From the NCBI GenBank assembly GCA_964057225.1, contig OZ059900.1, forward strand, positions 26,427,638 through 26,491,637: DNA of 64,000 bases, written 5' to 3'. The stretch comes from Auanema rhodensis (lineage: Eukaryota; Nematoda; Chromadorea; Rhabditida; Rhabditidae). A model generated the notes under the pieces. It did no database searches. It saw only the letters and a program-made list of their open reading frames with translations, and had not been told where the DNA came from. Position numbers and translations under genes: made by a program. Below are positions 43,091 to 58,000 of the stretch, piece by piece. The stretch's first letter is position 1. Each line of letters begins with the position of its first letter.

Positions 43091-46000
43091 AAATGTAGCA
43101 CATTATTCTAGGAAAAAAATGAAGATTTTAGAATATTTAATTTTTCATAAAAATCGAACGAAATAGCAAGTTGAGCCCGCCGCAAAACATGATAAATGTG
43201 TTTCTGTGCTGACGAATTTTGTTTCATTGTTTTAATTGACTAATTCTGAGTTGAATGAAATGTAGCACATTATTCTAGGACCAAAAATGAAAATTTTAGA
43301 ATATTCAATTTTTCATAAAAATCGAACGAAATAGCAAGTTGAGCCCGCCGCAAAACATGATAAATGTGTTTCTGTGCTAACGAATTTTGTTTCATTGTTT
43401 TAATTGACTAATTCTGAGTTGAATGAAATGTAGCACATTATACTAGGACCAAAAATGAAAATTTTAGAATATTTAATTTTTCATAAAAATCGAACGAAAT
43501 AGCAAGTTGAGCACGCCGCAAAACATGATAAATGTGTTTCTATGCTAACGAATTTTGTTTCATTGTTTTAATTGGCTAATTCTGAGTTGAATGAAGTGTA
43601 GCACATTATTCTAGGACCAAAAATGAAAATTTTAGAATATTCAATTTTTCATAAAAATCGAACGAAATAGCAAGTTGAGCCCGCCGCAAAACATGATAAA
43701 TGTGTTTCTGTGCTAACGAATTTTGTTTCATTGTTTTAATTGGCTAATTCTGAGTTGAATGAAATGTAGCACATTATTCTAGGACCAAAAATGAAAATTT
43801 TAGAATATTTAATTTTTCATAAAAATCGAACGAAATAGCAAGTTGAGCCCGCCGCAAAACATGATAAATGTGTTTCTATGCTAACGAATTTTGTTTCATT
43901 GTTTTAATTGGCTAATTCTGAGTTGAATGAATTGTAGCACATTATTCTAGGACCAAAAATGAAAATTTTAGAATATTTAATTTTTCATAAAAATCGAACG
44001 AAATAGCAAGTTGAGCCTGCCGCAAAACATGATAAATGTGTTTCTGTGCTAACGAATTTTGTTTCATTGTTTTAATTGACTAATTCTGAGTTGAATGAAA
44101 TGTAGCACATTATACTAGGACCAAAAATGAAAATTTTAGAATATTTAATTTTTCATAAAAATCGAACGAAATAGCAAGTTGAGCACGCCGCAAAACATGA
44201 TAAATGTGTTTCTATGCTAACGAATTTTGTTTCATTGTTTTAATTGGCTAATTCTGAGTTGAATGAAGTGTAGCACATTATTCTAGGACCAAAAATGAAA
44301 ATTTTAGAATATTCAATTTTTCATAAAAATCGAACAAAATAGCAAGTTGAGCCCGCCGCAAAACATGATAAATGTGTTTCTGTGCTAACGAATTTTGTTC
44401 CATTGTTTCAATTGGCTAATTCTGAGTTGAATGAAATGTAGCACATTATTCTAGGACCAAAAATGAAAATTTTAGAATATTTAATTTTTCATAAAAATCG
44501 AACGAAACAGCAAGTTGAGCCCGCCGCAAAACATGATAAATGTGTTTCTGTGCTAACGAATTTTGTTTATTGTTTTAATTGGCTAATTCTGAGTTGAATG
44601 AAATGTAGCACATTATTCTAGGACCAAAAATGAAAATTTTAGAATATTTAATTTTTCATAAAAATCGAACGAAACAGCAAGTTGAGCCCGCCGCAAAACA
44701 TGATAAATGTGTTTCTGTGCTAACGAATTTTGTTTCATTGTTTTAATTGACTAATTCTGAGTTGAATGAAATGTAGCACATTATACTAGGACCAAAAATG
44801 AAAATTTTAGAATATTTAATTTTTCATAAAAATCGAACGAAATAGCAAGTTGAGCACGCCGCAAAACATGATAAATGTGTTTCTATGCCAACGAATTTTG
44901 TTTCATTGTTTTAATTGGCTAATTCTGAGTTGAATGAAGTGTAGCACATTATTCTAGGACCAAAAATGAAAATTTTAGAATATTCAATTTTTCATAAAAA
45001 TCGAACGAAATAGCAAGTTGAGCCCGCCGCAAAACATGATAAATGTGTTTCTGTGCTAACGAATTTTGTTTCATTGTTTTAATTGGCTAATTCTGAGTTG
45101 AATGAAATGTAGCACATTATTCTAGGACCAAAAATGAAAATTTTAGAATATTCAATTTTTCATAAAAATCGAACGAAATAGCAAGTTGAGCCCGCCGCAA
45201 AACATGATAAATGTATTTCTGTGCTAACGAAATTTGTTTCATTGTTTTAATTGACTAATTCTGAGTTGAATGAAATGTAGCACATTATACTAGGACCAAA
45301 AATGAAAATTTTAGAATATTTAATTTTTCATAAAAATCGAACGAAACAGCAAGTTGAGCCCGCCGCAAAACATGATAAATGTGTTTCTGTGCTAACGAAT
45401 TTTGTTTCATTGTTTTAATTGGCTAATTCTGAGTTGAATGAAAAGTAGCACATTATTCTAGGACCAGAAATGAAAATTTTAGAATATTTAATTTTTCATA
45501 AAAATCGAACGAAATAGCAAGTTGAGCCCGCCGCAAAACATGATAAATGTGTTTCTGTGCTAACGAATTTTGTTTCATTGTTTTAATTGGCTAATTCTGA
45601 GTTGAATGAAATGTAGCACATTATTCTAGGACCAAAAATGAAAATTTTAGAATATTTAATTTTTCATAAAAATCGAACGAAACAGCAAGTTGAGCCCGCC
45701 GCAAAACATGATAAATGTGTTTCTGTGCTAACGAATTTTGTTCCATTGTTTAAATTGGCTAATTCTGAGTTGAATGAAATGTAGCACATTATTCTAGGAC
45801 CAAAAATGAAAATTTTAGAATATTTAATTTTTCATAAAAATCGAACGAAACAGCAAGTTGAGCCCGCCGCAAAACATGATAAATGTGTTTCTGTGCTAAC
45901 GAATTTTGTTTCATTGTTTTAATTGACTAATTCTGAGTTGAATGAAATGTAGCACATTATTCTAGGACCAAAAATGAAAATTTTAGAATATTTAATTTTT

Positions 46001-49000
46001 CATAAAAATCGAACGAAACAGCAAGTTGAGCCCGCCGCAAAACATGATAAATGTGTTTCTGTGCTAACGAATTTTGTTCCATTGTTTAAATTGGCTAATT
46101 CTGAGTTGAATGAAATGTAGCACATTATTCTAGGACCAAAAATGAAAATTTTAGAATATTTAATTTTTCATAAAAATCGAACGAAACAGCAAGTTGAGCC
46201 CGCCGCAAAACATGATAAATGTGTTTCTGTGCTAACGAATTTTGTTCCATTGTTTGAATTGGCTAATTCTGAGTTGAATGAAATGTAGCACATTATTCTA
46301 GGACCAAAAATGAAAATTTTAGAATATTTAATTTTTCATAAAAATCGAACGAAATAGCAAGTTGAGCCCGCCGCAAAACATGATAAATGTGTTTCTGTGC
46401 TAACGAATTTTGTTCCATTGTTTAAATTGGCTAATTCTGAGTTGAATGAAATGTAGCACATTATTCTAGGACCAAAAATGAAAATTTTAGAATATTTAAT
46501 TTTTCATAAAAATCGAACGAAATAGCAAGTTGAGCCCGCCGCAAAACATGATAAATGTGTTTCTATGCTAACGAATTTTGTTTCATTGTTTTAATTGACT
46601 AATTCTGAGTTGAATGAAATGTAGCACATTATACTAGGACCAAAAATGAAAATTTTAGAATATTTAATTTTTCATAAAAATCGAACGAAATAGCAAGTTG
46701 AGCCCGCCGCAAAACATGATAAATGTGTTTCTATGCTAACGAATTTTGTTTCATTGTTTTAATTGACTAATTCTGAGTTGAATGAAATGTAGCACATTAT
46801 TCTAGGACCAAAAATGAAAATTTTAGAATATTTAATTTTTCATAAAAATCGAACGAAACAGCAAGTTGAGCCCGCCGCAAAACATGATAAATGTGTTTCT
46901 GTGCTAACGAATTTTGTTCCATTGTTTAAATTGGCTAATTCTGAGTTGAATGAAATGTAGCACATTATTCTAGGACCAAAAATGAAAATTTTAGAATATT
47001 TAATTTTTCATAAAAATCGAACGAAACAGCAAGTTGAGCCCGCCGCAAAACATGATAAATGTGTTTCTGTGCTAACGAATTTTGTTCCATTGTTTGAATT
47101 GGCTAATTCTGAGTTGAATGAAATGTAGCACATTATTCTAGGACCAAAAATGAAAATTTTAGAATATTTAATTTTTCATAAAAATCGAACGAAATAGCAA
47201 GTTGAGCCCGCCGCAAAACATGATAAATGTGTTTCTGTGCTAACGAATTTTGTTCCATTGTTTAAATTGGCTAATTCTGAGTTGAATGAAATGTAGCACA
47301 TTATTCTAGGACCAAAAATGAAAATTTTAGAATATTTAATTTTTCATAAAAATCGAACGAAATAGCAAGTTGAGCCCGCCGCAAAACATGATAAATGTGT
47401 TTCTATGCTAACGAATTTTGTTTCATTGTTTTAATTGACTAATTCTGAGTTGAATGAAATGTAGCACATTATACTAGGACCAAAAATGAAAATTTTAGAA
47501 TATTTAATTTTTCATAAAAATCGAACGAAATAGCAAGTTGAGCCCGCCGCAAAACATGATAAATGTGTTTCTATGCTAACGAATTCTGTTCCATTGTTTA
47601 AATTGGCTAATTCTGAGTTGAATGAAATGTAGCACATTATTCTAGGACCAAAAATGAAAATTTTAGAATATTTAATTTTTCATAAAAATCGAACGAAATA
47701 GCAAGTTGAGCCCGCCGCAAAACATGATAAATGTGTTTCTATGCTAACGAATTTTGTTTCATTGTTTTAATTGACTAATTCTGAGTTGAATGAAATGTAG
47801 CACATTATTCTAGGACCAAAAATGAAAATTTTAGAATATTTAATTTTTCATAAAAATCGAACGAAACAGCAAGTTGAGCCCGCCGCAAAACATGATAAAT
47901 GTGTTTCTGTGCTAACGAATTTTGTTCCATTGTTTAAATTGGCTAATTCTGAGTTGAATGAAATGTAGCACATTATTCTAGGACCAAAAATGAAAATTTT
48001 AGAATATTTAATTTTTCATAAAAATCGAACGAAATAGCAAGTTGAGCCCGCCGCAAAACATGATAAATGTGTTTCTGTGCTAACGAATTTTGTTCCATTG
48101 TTTAAATTGGCTAATTCTGAGTTGAATGAAATGTAGCACATTATTCTAGGACCAAAAATGAAAATTTTAGAATATTTAATTTTTCATAAAAATCGAACGA
48201 AATAGCAAGTTGAGCCCGCCGCAAAACATGATAAATGTGTTTCTATGCTAACGAATTTTGTTTCATTGTTTTAATTGACTAATTCTGAGTTGAATGAAAT
48301 GTAGCACATTATACTAGGACCAAAAATGAAAATTTTAGAATATTTAATTTTTCATAAAAATCGAACGAAATAGCAAGTTGAGCCCGCCGCAAAACATGAT
48401 AAATGTGTTTCTATGCTAACGAATTTTGTTTCATTGTTTTAATTGACTAATTCTGAGTTGAATGAAATGTAGCACATTATTCTAGGACCAAAAATGAAAA
48501 TTTTAGAATATTTAATTTTTCATAAAAATCGAACGAAACAGCAAGTTGAGCCCGCCGCAAAACATGATAAATGTGTTTCTGTGCTAACGAATTTTGTTTC
48601 ATTGTTTTAATTGACTAATTCTGAGTTGAATGAAATGTAGCACATTATACTAGGACCAAAAATGAAAATTTTAGAATATTTAATTTTTCATAAAAATCGA
48701 ACGAAATAGCAAGTTGAGCCCGCCGCAAAACATGATAAATGTGTTTCTATGCTAACGAATTTTGTTTCATTGTTTTAATTGACTAATTCTGAGTTGAATG
48801 AAATGTAGCACATTATACTAGGACCAAAAATGAAAATTTTAGAATATTTAATTTTTCATAAAAATCGAACGAAATAGCAAGTTGAGCCCGCCGCAAAACA
48901 TGATAAATGTGTTTCTATGCTAACGAATTTTGTTTCATTGTTTTAATTGACTAATTCTGAGTTGAATGAAATGTAGCACATTATTCTAGGACCAAAAATG

Positions 49001-52000
49001 AAAATTTTAGAATATTTAATTTTTCATAAAAATCGAACGAAACAGCAAGTTGAGCCCGCCGCAAAACATGATAAATGTGTTTCTATGCTAACGAATTTTG
49101 TTTCATTGTTTTAATTGACTAATTCTGAGTTGAATGAAATGTAGCACATTATACTAGGACCAAAAATGAAAATTTTAGAATATTTAATTTTTCATAAAAA
49201 TCGAACGAAATAGCAAGTTGAGCCCGCCGCAAAACATGATAAATGTGTTTCTATGCTAACGAATTTTGTTTCATTGTTTTAATTGACTAATTCTGAGTTG
49301 AATGAAATGTAGCACATTATTCTAGGACCAAAAATGAAAATTTTAGAATATTTAATTTTTCATAAAAATCGAACGAAACAGCAAGTTGAGCCCGCCGCAA
49401 AACATGATAAATGTGTTTCTATGCTAACGAATTTTGTTTCATTGTTTTAATTGACTAATTCTGAGTTGAATGAAATGTAGCACATTATTCTAGGACCAAA
49501 AATGAAAATTTTAGAATATTTAATTTTTCATAAAAATCGAACGAAACAGCAAGTTGAGCCCGCCGCAAAACATGATAAATGTGTTTCTGTGCTAACGAAT
49601 TTTGTTCCATTGTTTAAATTGGCTAATTCTGAGTTGAATGAAATGTAGCACATTATTCTAGGACCAAAAATGAAAATTTTAGAATATTTAATTTTTCATA
49701 AAAATCGAACGAAATAGCAAGTTGAGCCCGCCGCAAAACATGATAAATGTGTTTCTATGCTAACGAATTTTGTTTCATTGTTTTAATTGACTAATTCTGA
49801 GTTGAATGAAATGTAGCACATTATACTAGGACCAAAAATGAAAATTTTAGAATATTTAATTTTTCATAAAAATCGAACGAAATAGCAAGTTGAGCCCGCC
49901 GCAAAACATGATAAATGTGTTTCTATGCTAACGAATTTTGTTTCATTGTTTTAATTGACTAATTCTGAGTTGAATGAAATGTAGCACATTATTCTAGGAC
50001 CAAAAATGAAAATTTTAGAATATTTAATTTTTCATAAAAATCGAACGAAACAGCAAGTTGAGCCCGCCGCAAAACATGATAAATGTGTTTCTGTGCTAAC
50101 GAATTTTGTTTCATTGTTTTAATTGACTAATTCTGAGTTGAATGAAATGTAGCACATTATACTAGGACCAAAAATGAAAATTTTAGAATATTTAATTTTT
50201 CATAAAAATCGAACGAAATAGCAAGTTGAGCCCGCCGCAAAACATGATAAATGTGTTTCTATGCTAACGAATTTTGTTTCATTGTTTAAATTGGCTAATT
50301 CTGAGTTGAATGAAATGTAGCACATTATTCTAGGACCAAAAATGAAAATTTTAGAATATTTAATTTTTCATAAAAATCGAACGAAATAGCAAGTTGAGCC
50401 CGCCGCAAAACATGATAAATGTGTTTCTATGCTAACGAATTTTGTTTCATTGTTTTAATTGACTAATTCTGAGTTGAATGAAATGTAGCACATTATTCTA
50501 GGACCAAAAATGAAAATTTTAGAATATTTAATTTTTCATAAAAATCGAACGAAACAGCAAGTTGAGCCCGCCGCAAAACATGATAAATGTGTTTCTATGC
50601 TAACGAATTTTGTTTCATTGTTTTAATTGACTAATTCTGAGTTGAATGAAATGTAGCACATTATACTAGGACCAAAAATGAAAATTTTAGAATATTTAAT
50701 TTTTCATAAAAATCGAACGAAATAGCAAGTTGAGCCCGCCGCAAAACATGATAAATGTGTTTCTATGCTAACGAATTTTGTTTCATTGTTTTAATTGACT
50801 AATTCTGAGTTGAATGAAATGTAGCACATTATTCTAGGACCAAAAATGAAAATTTTAGAATATTTAATTTTTCATAAAAATCGAACGAAACAGCAAGTTG
50901 AGCCCGCCGCAAAACATGATAAATGTGTTTCTATGCTAACGAATTTTGTTTCATTGTTTTAATTGACTAATTCTGAGTTGAATGAAATGTAGCACATTAT
51001 TCTAGGACCAAAAATGAAAATTTTAGAATATTTAATTTTTCATAAAAATCGAACGAAACAGCAAGTTGAGCCCGCCGCAAAACATGATAAATGTGTTTCT
51101 GTGCTAACGAATTTTGTTCCATTGTTTAAATTGGCTAATTCTGAGTTGAATGAAATGTAGCACATTATTCTAGGACCAAAAATGAAAATTTTAGAATATT
51201 TAATTTTTCATAAAAATCGAACGAAATAGCAAGTTGAGCCCGCCGCAAAACATGATAAATGTGTTTCTATGCTAACGAATTTTGTTTCATTGTTTTAATT
51301 GACTAATTCTGAGTTGAATGAAATGTAGCACATTATACTAGGACCAAAAATGAAAATTTTAGAATATTTAATTTTTCATAAAAATCGAACGAAATAGCAA
51401 GTTGAGCCCGCCGCAAAACATGATAAATGTGTTTCTATGCTAACGAATTTTGTTTCATTGTTTAAATTGGCTAATTCTGAGTTGAATGAAATGTAGCACA
51501 TTATTCTAGGACCAAAAATGAAAATTTTAGAATATTTAATTTTTCATAAAAATCGAACGAAATAGCAAGTTGAGCCCGCCGCTAAACATGATAAATGTGT
51601 TTCTGTGCTAACGAATTTTGTTCCATTGTTTAAATTGGCTAATTCTGAGTTGAATGAAATGTAGCACATTATTCTAGGACCAAAAATGAAAATTTTAGAA
51701 TATTTAATTTTTCATAAAAATCGAACGAAATAGCAAGTTGAGCCCGCCGCTAAACATGATAAATGTGTTTCTGTGCTAACGAATTTTGTTCCATTGTTTA
51801 AATTGGCTAATTCTGAGTTGAATGAAATGTAGCACATTATTCTAGGACCAAAAATGAAAATTTTAGAATATTTAATTTTTCATAAAAATCGAACGAAATA
51901 GCAAGTTGAGCCCGCCGCAAAACATGATAAATGTGTTTCTATGCTAACGAATTTTGTTTCATTGTTTTAATTGACTAATTCTGAGTTGAATGAAATGTAG

Positions 52001-55000
52001 CACATTATACTAGGACCAAAAATGAAAATTTTAGAATATTTAATTTTTCATAAAAATCGAACGAAATAGCAAGTTGAGCCCGCCGCAAAACATGATAAAT
52101 GTGTTTCTATGCTAACGAATTTTGTTTCATTGTTTTAATTGACTAATTCTGAGTTGAATGAAATGTAGCACATTATTCTAGGACCAAAAATGAAAATTTT
52201 AGAATATTTAATTTTTCATAAAAATCGAACGAAATAGCAAGTTGAGCCCGCCGCAAAACATGATAAATGTGTTTCTGTGGTAACGAATTTTGTTTCATTG
52301 TTTTAATTGGCTAATTCTGAGTTGAATGAAAAGTAGCACATTATTCTAGGACCAAAAATGAAAATTTTAGAATATTTAATTTTTCATAAAAATCGAACGA
52401 AATAGCAAGTTGAGCCCGCCGCAAAACATGATAAATGTGTTTCTATGCTAACGAATTTTGTTTCATTGTTTTAATTGACTAATTCTGAGTTGAATGAAAT
52501 GTAGCACATTATTCTAGGACCAAAAATGAAAATTTTAGAATATTTAATTTTTCATAAAAATCGAACGAAACAGCAAGTTGAGCCCGCCGCAAAACATGAT
52601 AAATGTGTTTCTGTGCTAACGAATTTTGTTTCATTGTTTTAATTGGCTAATTCTGAGTTGAATGAAATGTAGCACATTATTCTAGGACCAAAAATGAAAA
52701 TTTTAGAATATTTAATTTTTCATAAAAATCGAACGAAACAGCAAGTTGAGCCCGCCGCAAAACATGATAAATGTGTTTCTGTGGTAACGAATTTTGTTTC
52801 ATTGTTTCAATTGGCTAATTCTGAGTTGAATGAAAAGTAGCACATTATTCTAGGACCAAAAATGAAAATTTTAGAATATTTAATTTTTCATAAAAATCGA
52901 ACGAAACAGCAAGTTGAGCCCGCCGCAAAACATGATAAATGTGTTTCTGTGCTAACGAATTTTGTTCCATTGTTTAAATTGGCTAATTCTGAGTTGAATG
53001 AAATGTAGCACATTATTCTAGGACCAAAAATGAAAATTTTAGAATATTTAATTTTTCATAAAAATCGAACGAAACAGCAAGTTGAGCCCGCCGCAAAACA
53101 TGATAAATGTGTTTCTGTGCTAACGAATTTTGTTTCATTGTTTTAATTGGCTAATTCTGAGTTGAATGAAATGTAGCACATTATTCTAGGACCAAAAATG
53201 AAAATTTTAGAATATTTAATTTTTCATAAAAATCGAACGAAACAGCAAGTTGAGCCCGCCGCAAAACATGATAAATGTGTTTCTGTGGTAACGAATTTTG
53301 TTTCATTGTTTTAATTGGCTAATTCTGAGTTGAATGAAAAGTAGCACATTATTCTAGGACCAAAAATGAAAATTTTAGAATATTTAATTTTTCATAAAAA
53401 TCGAACGAAATAGCAAGTTGAGCCCGCCGCAAAACATGATAAATGTGTTTCTGTGGTAACGAATTTTGTTTCATTGTTTTAATTGGCTAATTCTGAGTTG
53501 AATGAAAAGTAGCACATTATTCTAGGACCAAAAATGAAAATTTTAGAATATTTAATTTTTCATAAAAATCGAACGAAACAGCAAGTTGAGCCCGCAGCAA
53601 AACATGATAAATGTGTTTCTGTGCTAACGAATTTTGTTCCATTGTTTAAATTGGCTAATTCTGAGTTCAATGAAATGTAGCACATTATTCTAGGACCAAA
53701 AATGAAAATTTTAGAATATTTAATTTTTCATAAAAATCGAACGAAACAGCAAGTTGAGCCCGCCGCAAAACATGATAAATGTGTTTCTGTGCTAACGAAT
53801 TTTGTTTCATTGTTTTAATTGGCTAATTCTGAGTTGAATGAAATGTAGCACATTATTCTAGGACCAAAAATGAAAATTTTAGAATATTTAATTTTTCATA
53901 AAAATAGAACGAAACAGCAAGTTGAGCCCGCCGCAAAACATGATAAATGTGTTTCTGTGGTAACGAATTTTGTTTAATTGTTTAAATTGGCTAATTCTGA
54001 GTTGAATGAAAAGTAGCACATTATTCTAGGACCAAAAATGAAAATTTTAGAATATTTAATTTTTCATAAAAATCGAACGAAACAGCAAGTTGAGCCCGCC
54101 GCAAAACATGATAAATGTGTTTCTGTGGTAACGAATTTTGTTTCATTGTTTTAATTGGCTAATTCTGAGTTGAATGAAATGTAGCACATTATTCTAGGAC
54201 CAAAAATGAAAATTTTAGAATATTTAATTTTTCATAAAAATCGAACGAAACAGCAAGTTGAGCCCGCCGCAAAACATGATAAATGTGTATCTGTGGTAAC
54301 GAATTTTGTTTCATTGTTTTAATTGGTTAATTCTGAGTTGAATGAAATGTAGCACATTATTCTAGGACCAAAAATGAAAATTTTAGAATATTTAATTTTT
54401 CATAAAAATTGAACGAAACAGCAAGTTGAGCCCGCCGCAAAACATGATAAATGTGTTTCTGTGCTAACGAATTTTGTTCCATTGTTTAAATTGGCTAATT
54501 CTGAGTTGAATGAAAAGTAGCACATTATTCTAGGACCAAAAATGAAAATTTTAGAATATTTAATTTTTCATAAAAATCGAACGAAACAGCAAGTTGAGCC
54601 CGCCGCAAAACATGATAAATGTGTTTCTGTGCTAACGAATTTTGTTTCATTGTTTTAATTGGCTAATTCTGAGTTGAATGAAATGTAGCACATTATTCTA
54701 GGACCAAAAATGAAAATTTTAGAATATTTAATTTTTCATAAAAATAGAACGAAACAGCAAGTTGAGCCCGCCGCAAAACATGATAAATGTGTTTCTGTGG
54801 TAACGAATTTTGTTTAATTGTTTAAATTGGCTAATTCTGAGTTGAATGAAAAGTAGCACATTATTCTAGGACCAAAAATGAAAATTTTAGAATATTTAAT
54901 TTTTCATAAAAATCGAACGAAACAGCAAGTTGAGCCCGCCGCAAAACATGATAAATGTGTTTCTGTGGTAACGAATTTTGTTTCATTGTTTTAATTGGCT

Positions 55001-58000
55001 AATTCTGAGTTGAATGAAATGTAGCACATTATTCTAGGACCAAAAATGAAAATTTTAGAATATTTAATTTTTCATAAAAATCGAACGAAACAGCAAGTTG
55101 AGCCCGCCGCAAAACATGATAAATGTGTATCTGTGGTAACGAATTTTGTTTCATTGTTTTAATTGGTTAATTCTGAGTTGAATGAAATGTAGCACATTAT
55201 TCTAGGACCAAAAATGAAAATTTTAGAATATTTAATTTTTCATAAAAATTGAACGAAACAGCAAGTTGAGCCCGCCGCAAAACATGATAAATGTGTTTCT
55301 GTGCTAACGAATTTTGTTCCATTGTTTAAATTGGCTAATTCTGAGTTGAATGAAAAGTAGCACATTATTCTAGGACCAAAAATGAAAATTTTAGAATATT
55401 TAATTTTTCATAAAAATCGAACGAAACAGCAAGTTGAGCCCGCCGCAAAACATGATAAATGTGTTTCTGTGCTAACGAATTTTGTTTCATTGTTTTAATT
55501 GGCTAATTCTGAGTTGAATGAAATGTAGCACATTATTCTAGGACCAAAAATGAAAATTTTAGAATATTTAATTTTTCATAAAAATCGAACGAAACAGCAA
55601 GTTGAGCCCGCCGCAAAACATGATAAATGTGTTTCTGTGCTAACGAATTTTGTTCCATTGTTTAAATTGGCTAATTCTGAGTTGAATGAAAAGTAGCACA
55701 TTATTCTAGGACCAAAAATGAAAATTTTAGAATATTTAATTTTTCATAAAAATCGAACGAAACAGCAAGTTGAGCCCGACGCAAAACATGATAAATGTGT
55801 TTCTGTGGTAACGAATTTGGTTTCATTGTTTTAATTGGCTAATTCTGAGTTGAATGAAATGTAGCACATTATTCTAGGACCAAAAATGAAAATTTTAGAA
55901 TATTTAATTTTTCATAAAAATCGAACGAAACAGCGAGTTGAGCCCGCCGCAAAACATGATAAATGTGTTTCTGTGGTAACGAATTTTGTTTCATTGTTTT
56001 AATTGGCTATTTCTGAGTTGAATGAAATGTAGCACATTATTCTAGGACCAAAAATGAAAATTTTAGAATATTTAATTTTTCATAAAAATCGAACGAAACA
56101 GCAAGTTGAGCCCGCCGCAAAACATGATAAATGTGTTTCTGTGGTAACGAATTTTGTTTCATTGTTTTAATTGGCTAATTCTGAGTTGAATGAAATGTAG
56201 CACATTATTCTAGGACCAAAAATGAAAATTTTAGAATTTTTAATTTTTCATAAAAATCGAACGAAACAGCAAGTTGAGCCCGCCGCAAAACATGATAAAT
56301 GTGTTTCTGTGCTAACGAATTTTGTTTCATTGTTTTAATTGGCTAATTCTGAGTTGAATGAAATGTAGCACATTATACTAGGACCAAAAATGAAAATTTT
56401 AGAATATTTAATTTTTCATAAAAATCGAACAAAATAGCAAGTTGAGCCCGCCGCAAAACATGATAAATGTGTTTCTGTGCTAACGAATTTTGTTTCATTG
56501 TTTTAATTGGCTAATTCTGAGTTGAATGAAATGTAGCACATTATTCTAGGACCAAAAATGAAAATTTTAGAATATTTAATTTTTCATAAAAATCGAACAA
56601 AATAGCAAGTTGAGCCCGCCGCAAAACATGATAAATGTGTTTCTGTGCTAACGAATTTTGTTTCATTGTTTTAATAGGCTAATTCTGAGTTGAATGAAAT
56701 GTAGCACATTATTCTAGGACCAAAAATGAAAATTTTAGAATATTCAATTTTTCATAAAAATCGAACGAAATAGCAAGTTGAGCCCGCCGCAAAACATGAT
56801 AAATGTGTTTCTGTGCTAACGAATTTTGTTTCATTGTTTTAATTGGCTAATTCTGAGTTGAATGAAATGTAGCACATTATTCTAGGACCAAAAATGAAAA
56901 TTTTAGAATATTTAATTTTTCATAAAAATAGAACGAAACAGCAAGTTGAGCCCGCCGCAAAACATGATAAATGTGTTTCTGTGGTAACGAATTTTGTTTC
57001 ATTGTTTCAATTGGCTAATTCTGAGTTGAATGAAAAGTAGCACATTATTTTAGGACCAAAAATGAAAATTTTAGAATATTTAATTTTTCATAAAAATCGA
57101 ACGAAACAGCAAGTTGAGCCCGCCGCAAAACATGATAAATGTGTTTCTGTGCTAACGAATTTTGTTCCATTGTTTAAATTGGCTAATTCTGAGTTGAATG
57201 AAAAGTAGCACATTATTCTAGGACCAAAAATGAAAATTTTAGAATATTTAATTTTTCATAAAAATCGAACGAAACAGCAAGTTGAGCCCGCCGCAAAACA
57301 TGATAAATGTGTTTCTGTGGTAACGAATTTGGTTTCATTGTTTTAATTGGCTAATTCTGAGTTGAATGAAATGTAGCACATTATTCTAGGACCAAAAATG
57401 AAAATTTTAGAATATTTAATTTTTCATAAAAATCGAACGAAACAGCAAGTTGAGCCCGCCGCAAAACATGATAAATGTGTTTCTGTGGTAACGAATTTTG
57501 TTTCATTGTTTTAATTGGCTAATTCTGAGTTGAATGAAATGTAGCACATTATTCTAGGACCAAAAATGAAAATTTTAGAATATTTAATTTTTCATAAAAA
57601 TCGAACGAAACAGCAAGTTGAGCCCGCCGCAAAACATGATAAATGTGTTTCTGTGGTAACGAATTTTGTTTCATTGTTTTAATTGGCTAATTCTGAGTTG
57701 AATGAAATGTAGCACATTATTCTAGGACCAAAAATGAAAATTTTAGAATTTTTAATTTTTCATAAAAATCGAACGAAACAGCAAGTTGAGCCCGCCGCAA
57801 AACATGATAAATGTGTTTCTGTGCTAACGAATTTTGTTCCATTGTTTAAATTGGCTAATTCTGAGTTGAATGAAATGTAGCACATTATTCTAGGACCAAA
57901 AATGAAAATTTTAGAATATTTAATTTTTCATAAAAATCGAACGAAACAGCAAGTTGAGCCCGCCGCAAAACATGATAAATGTGTTTCTGTGCTAACGAAT

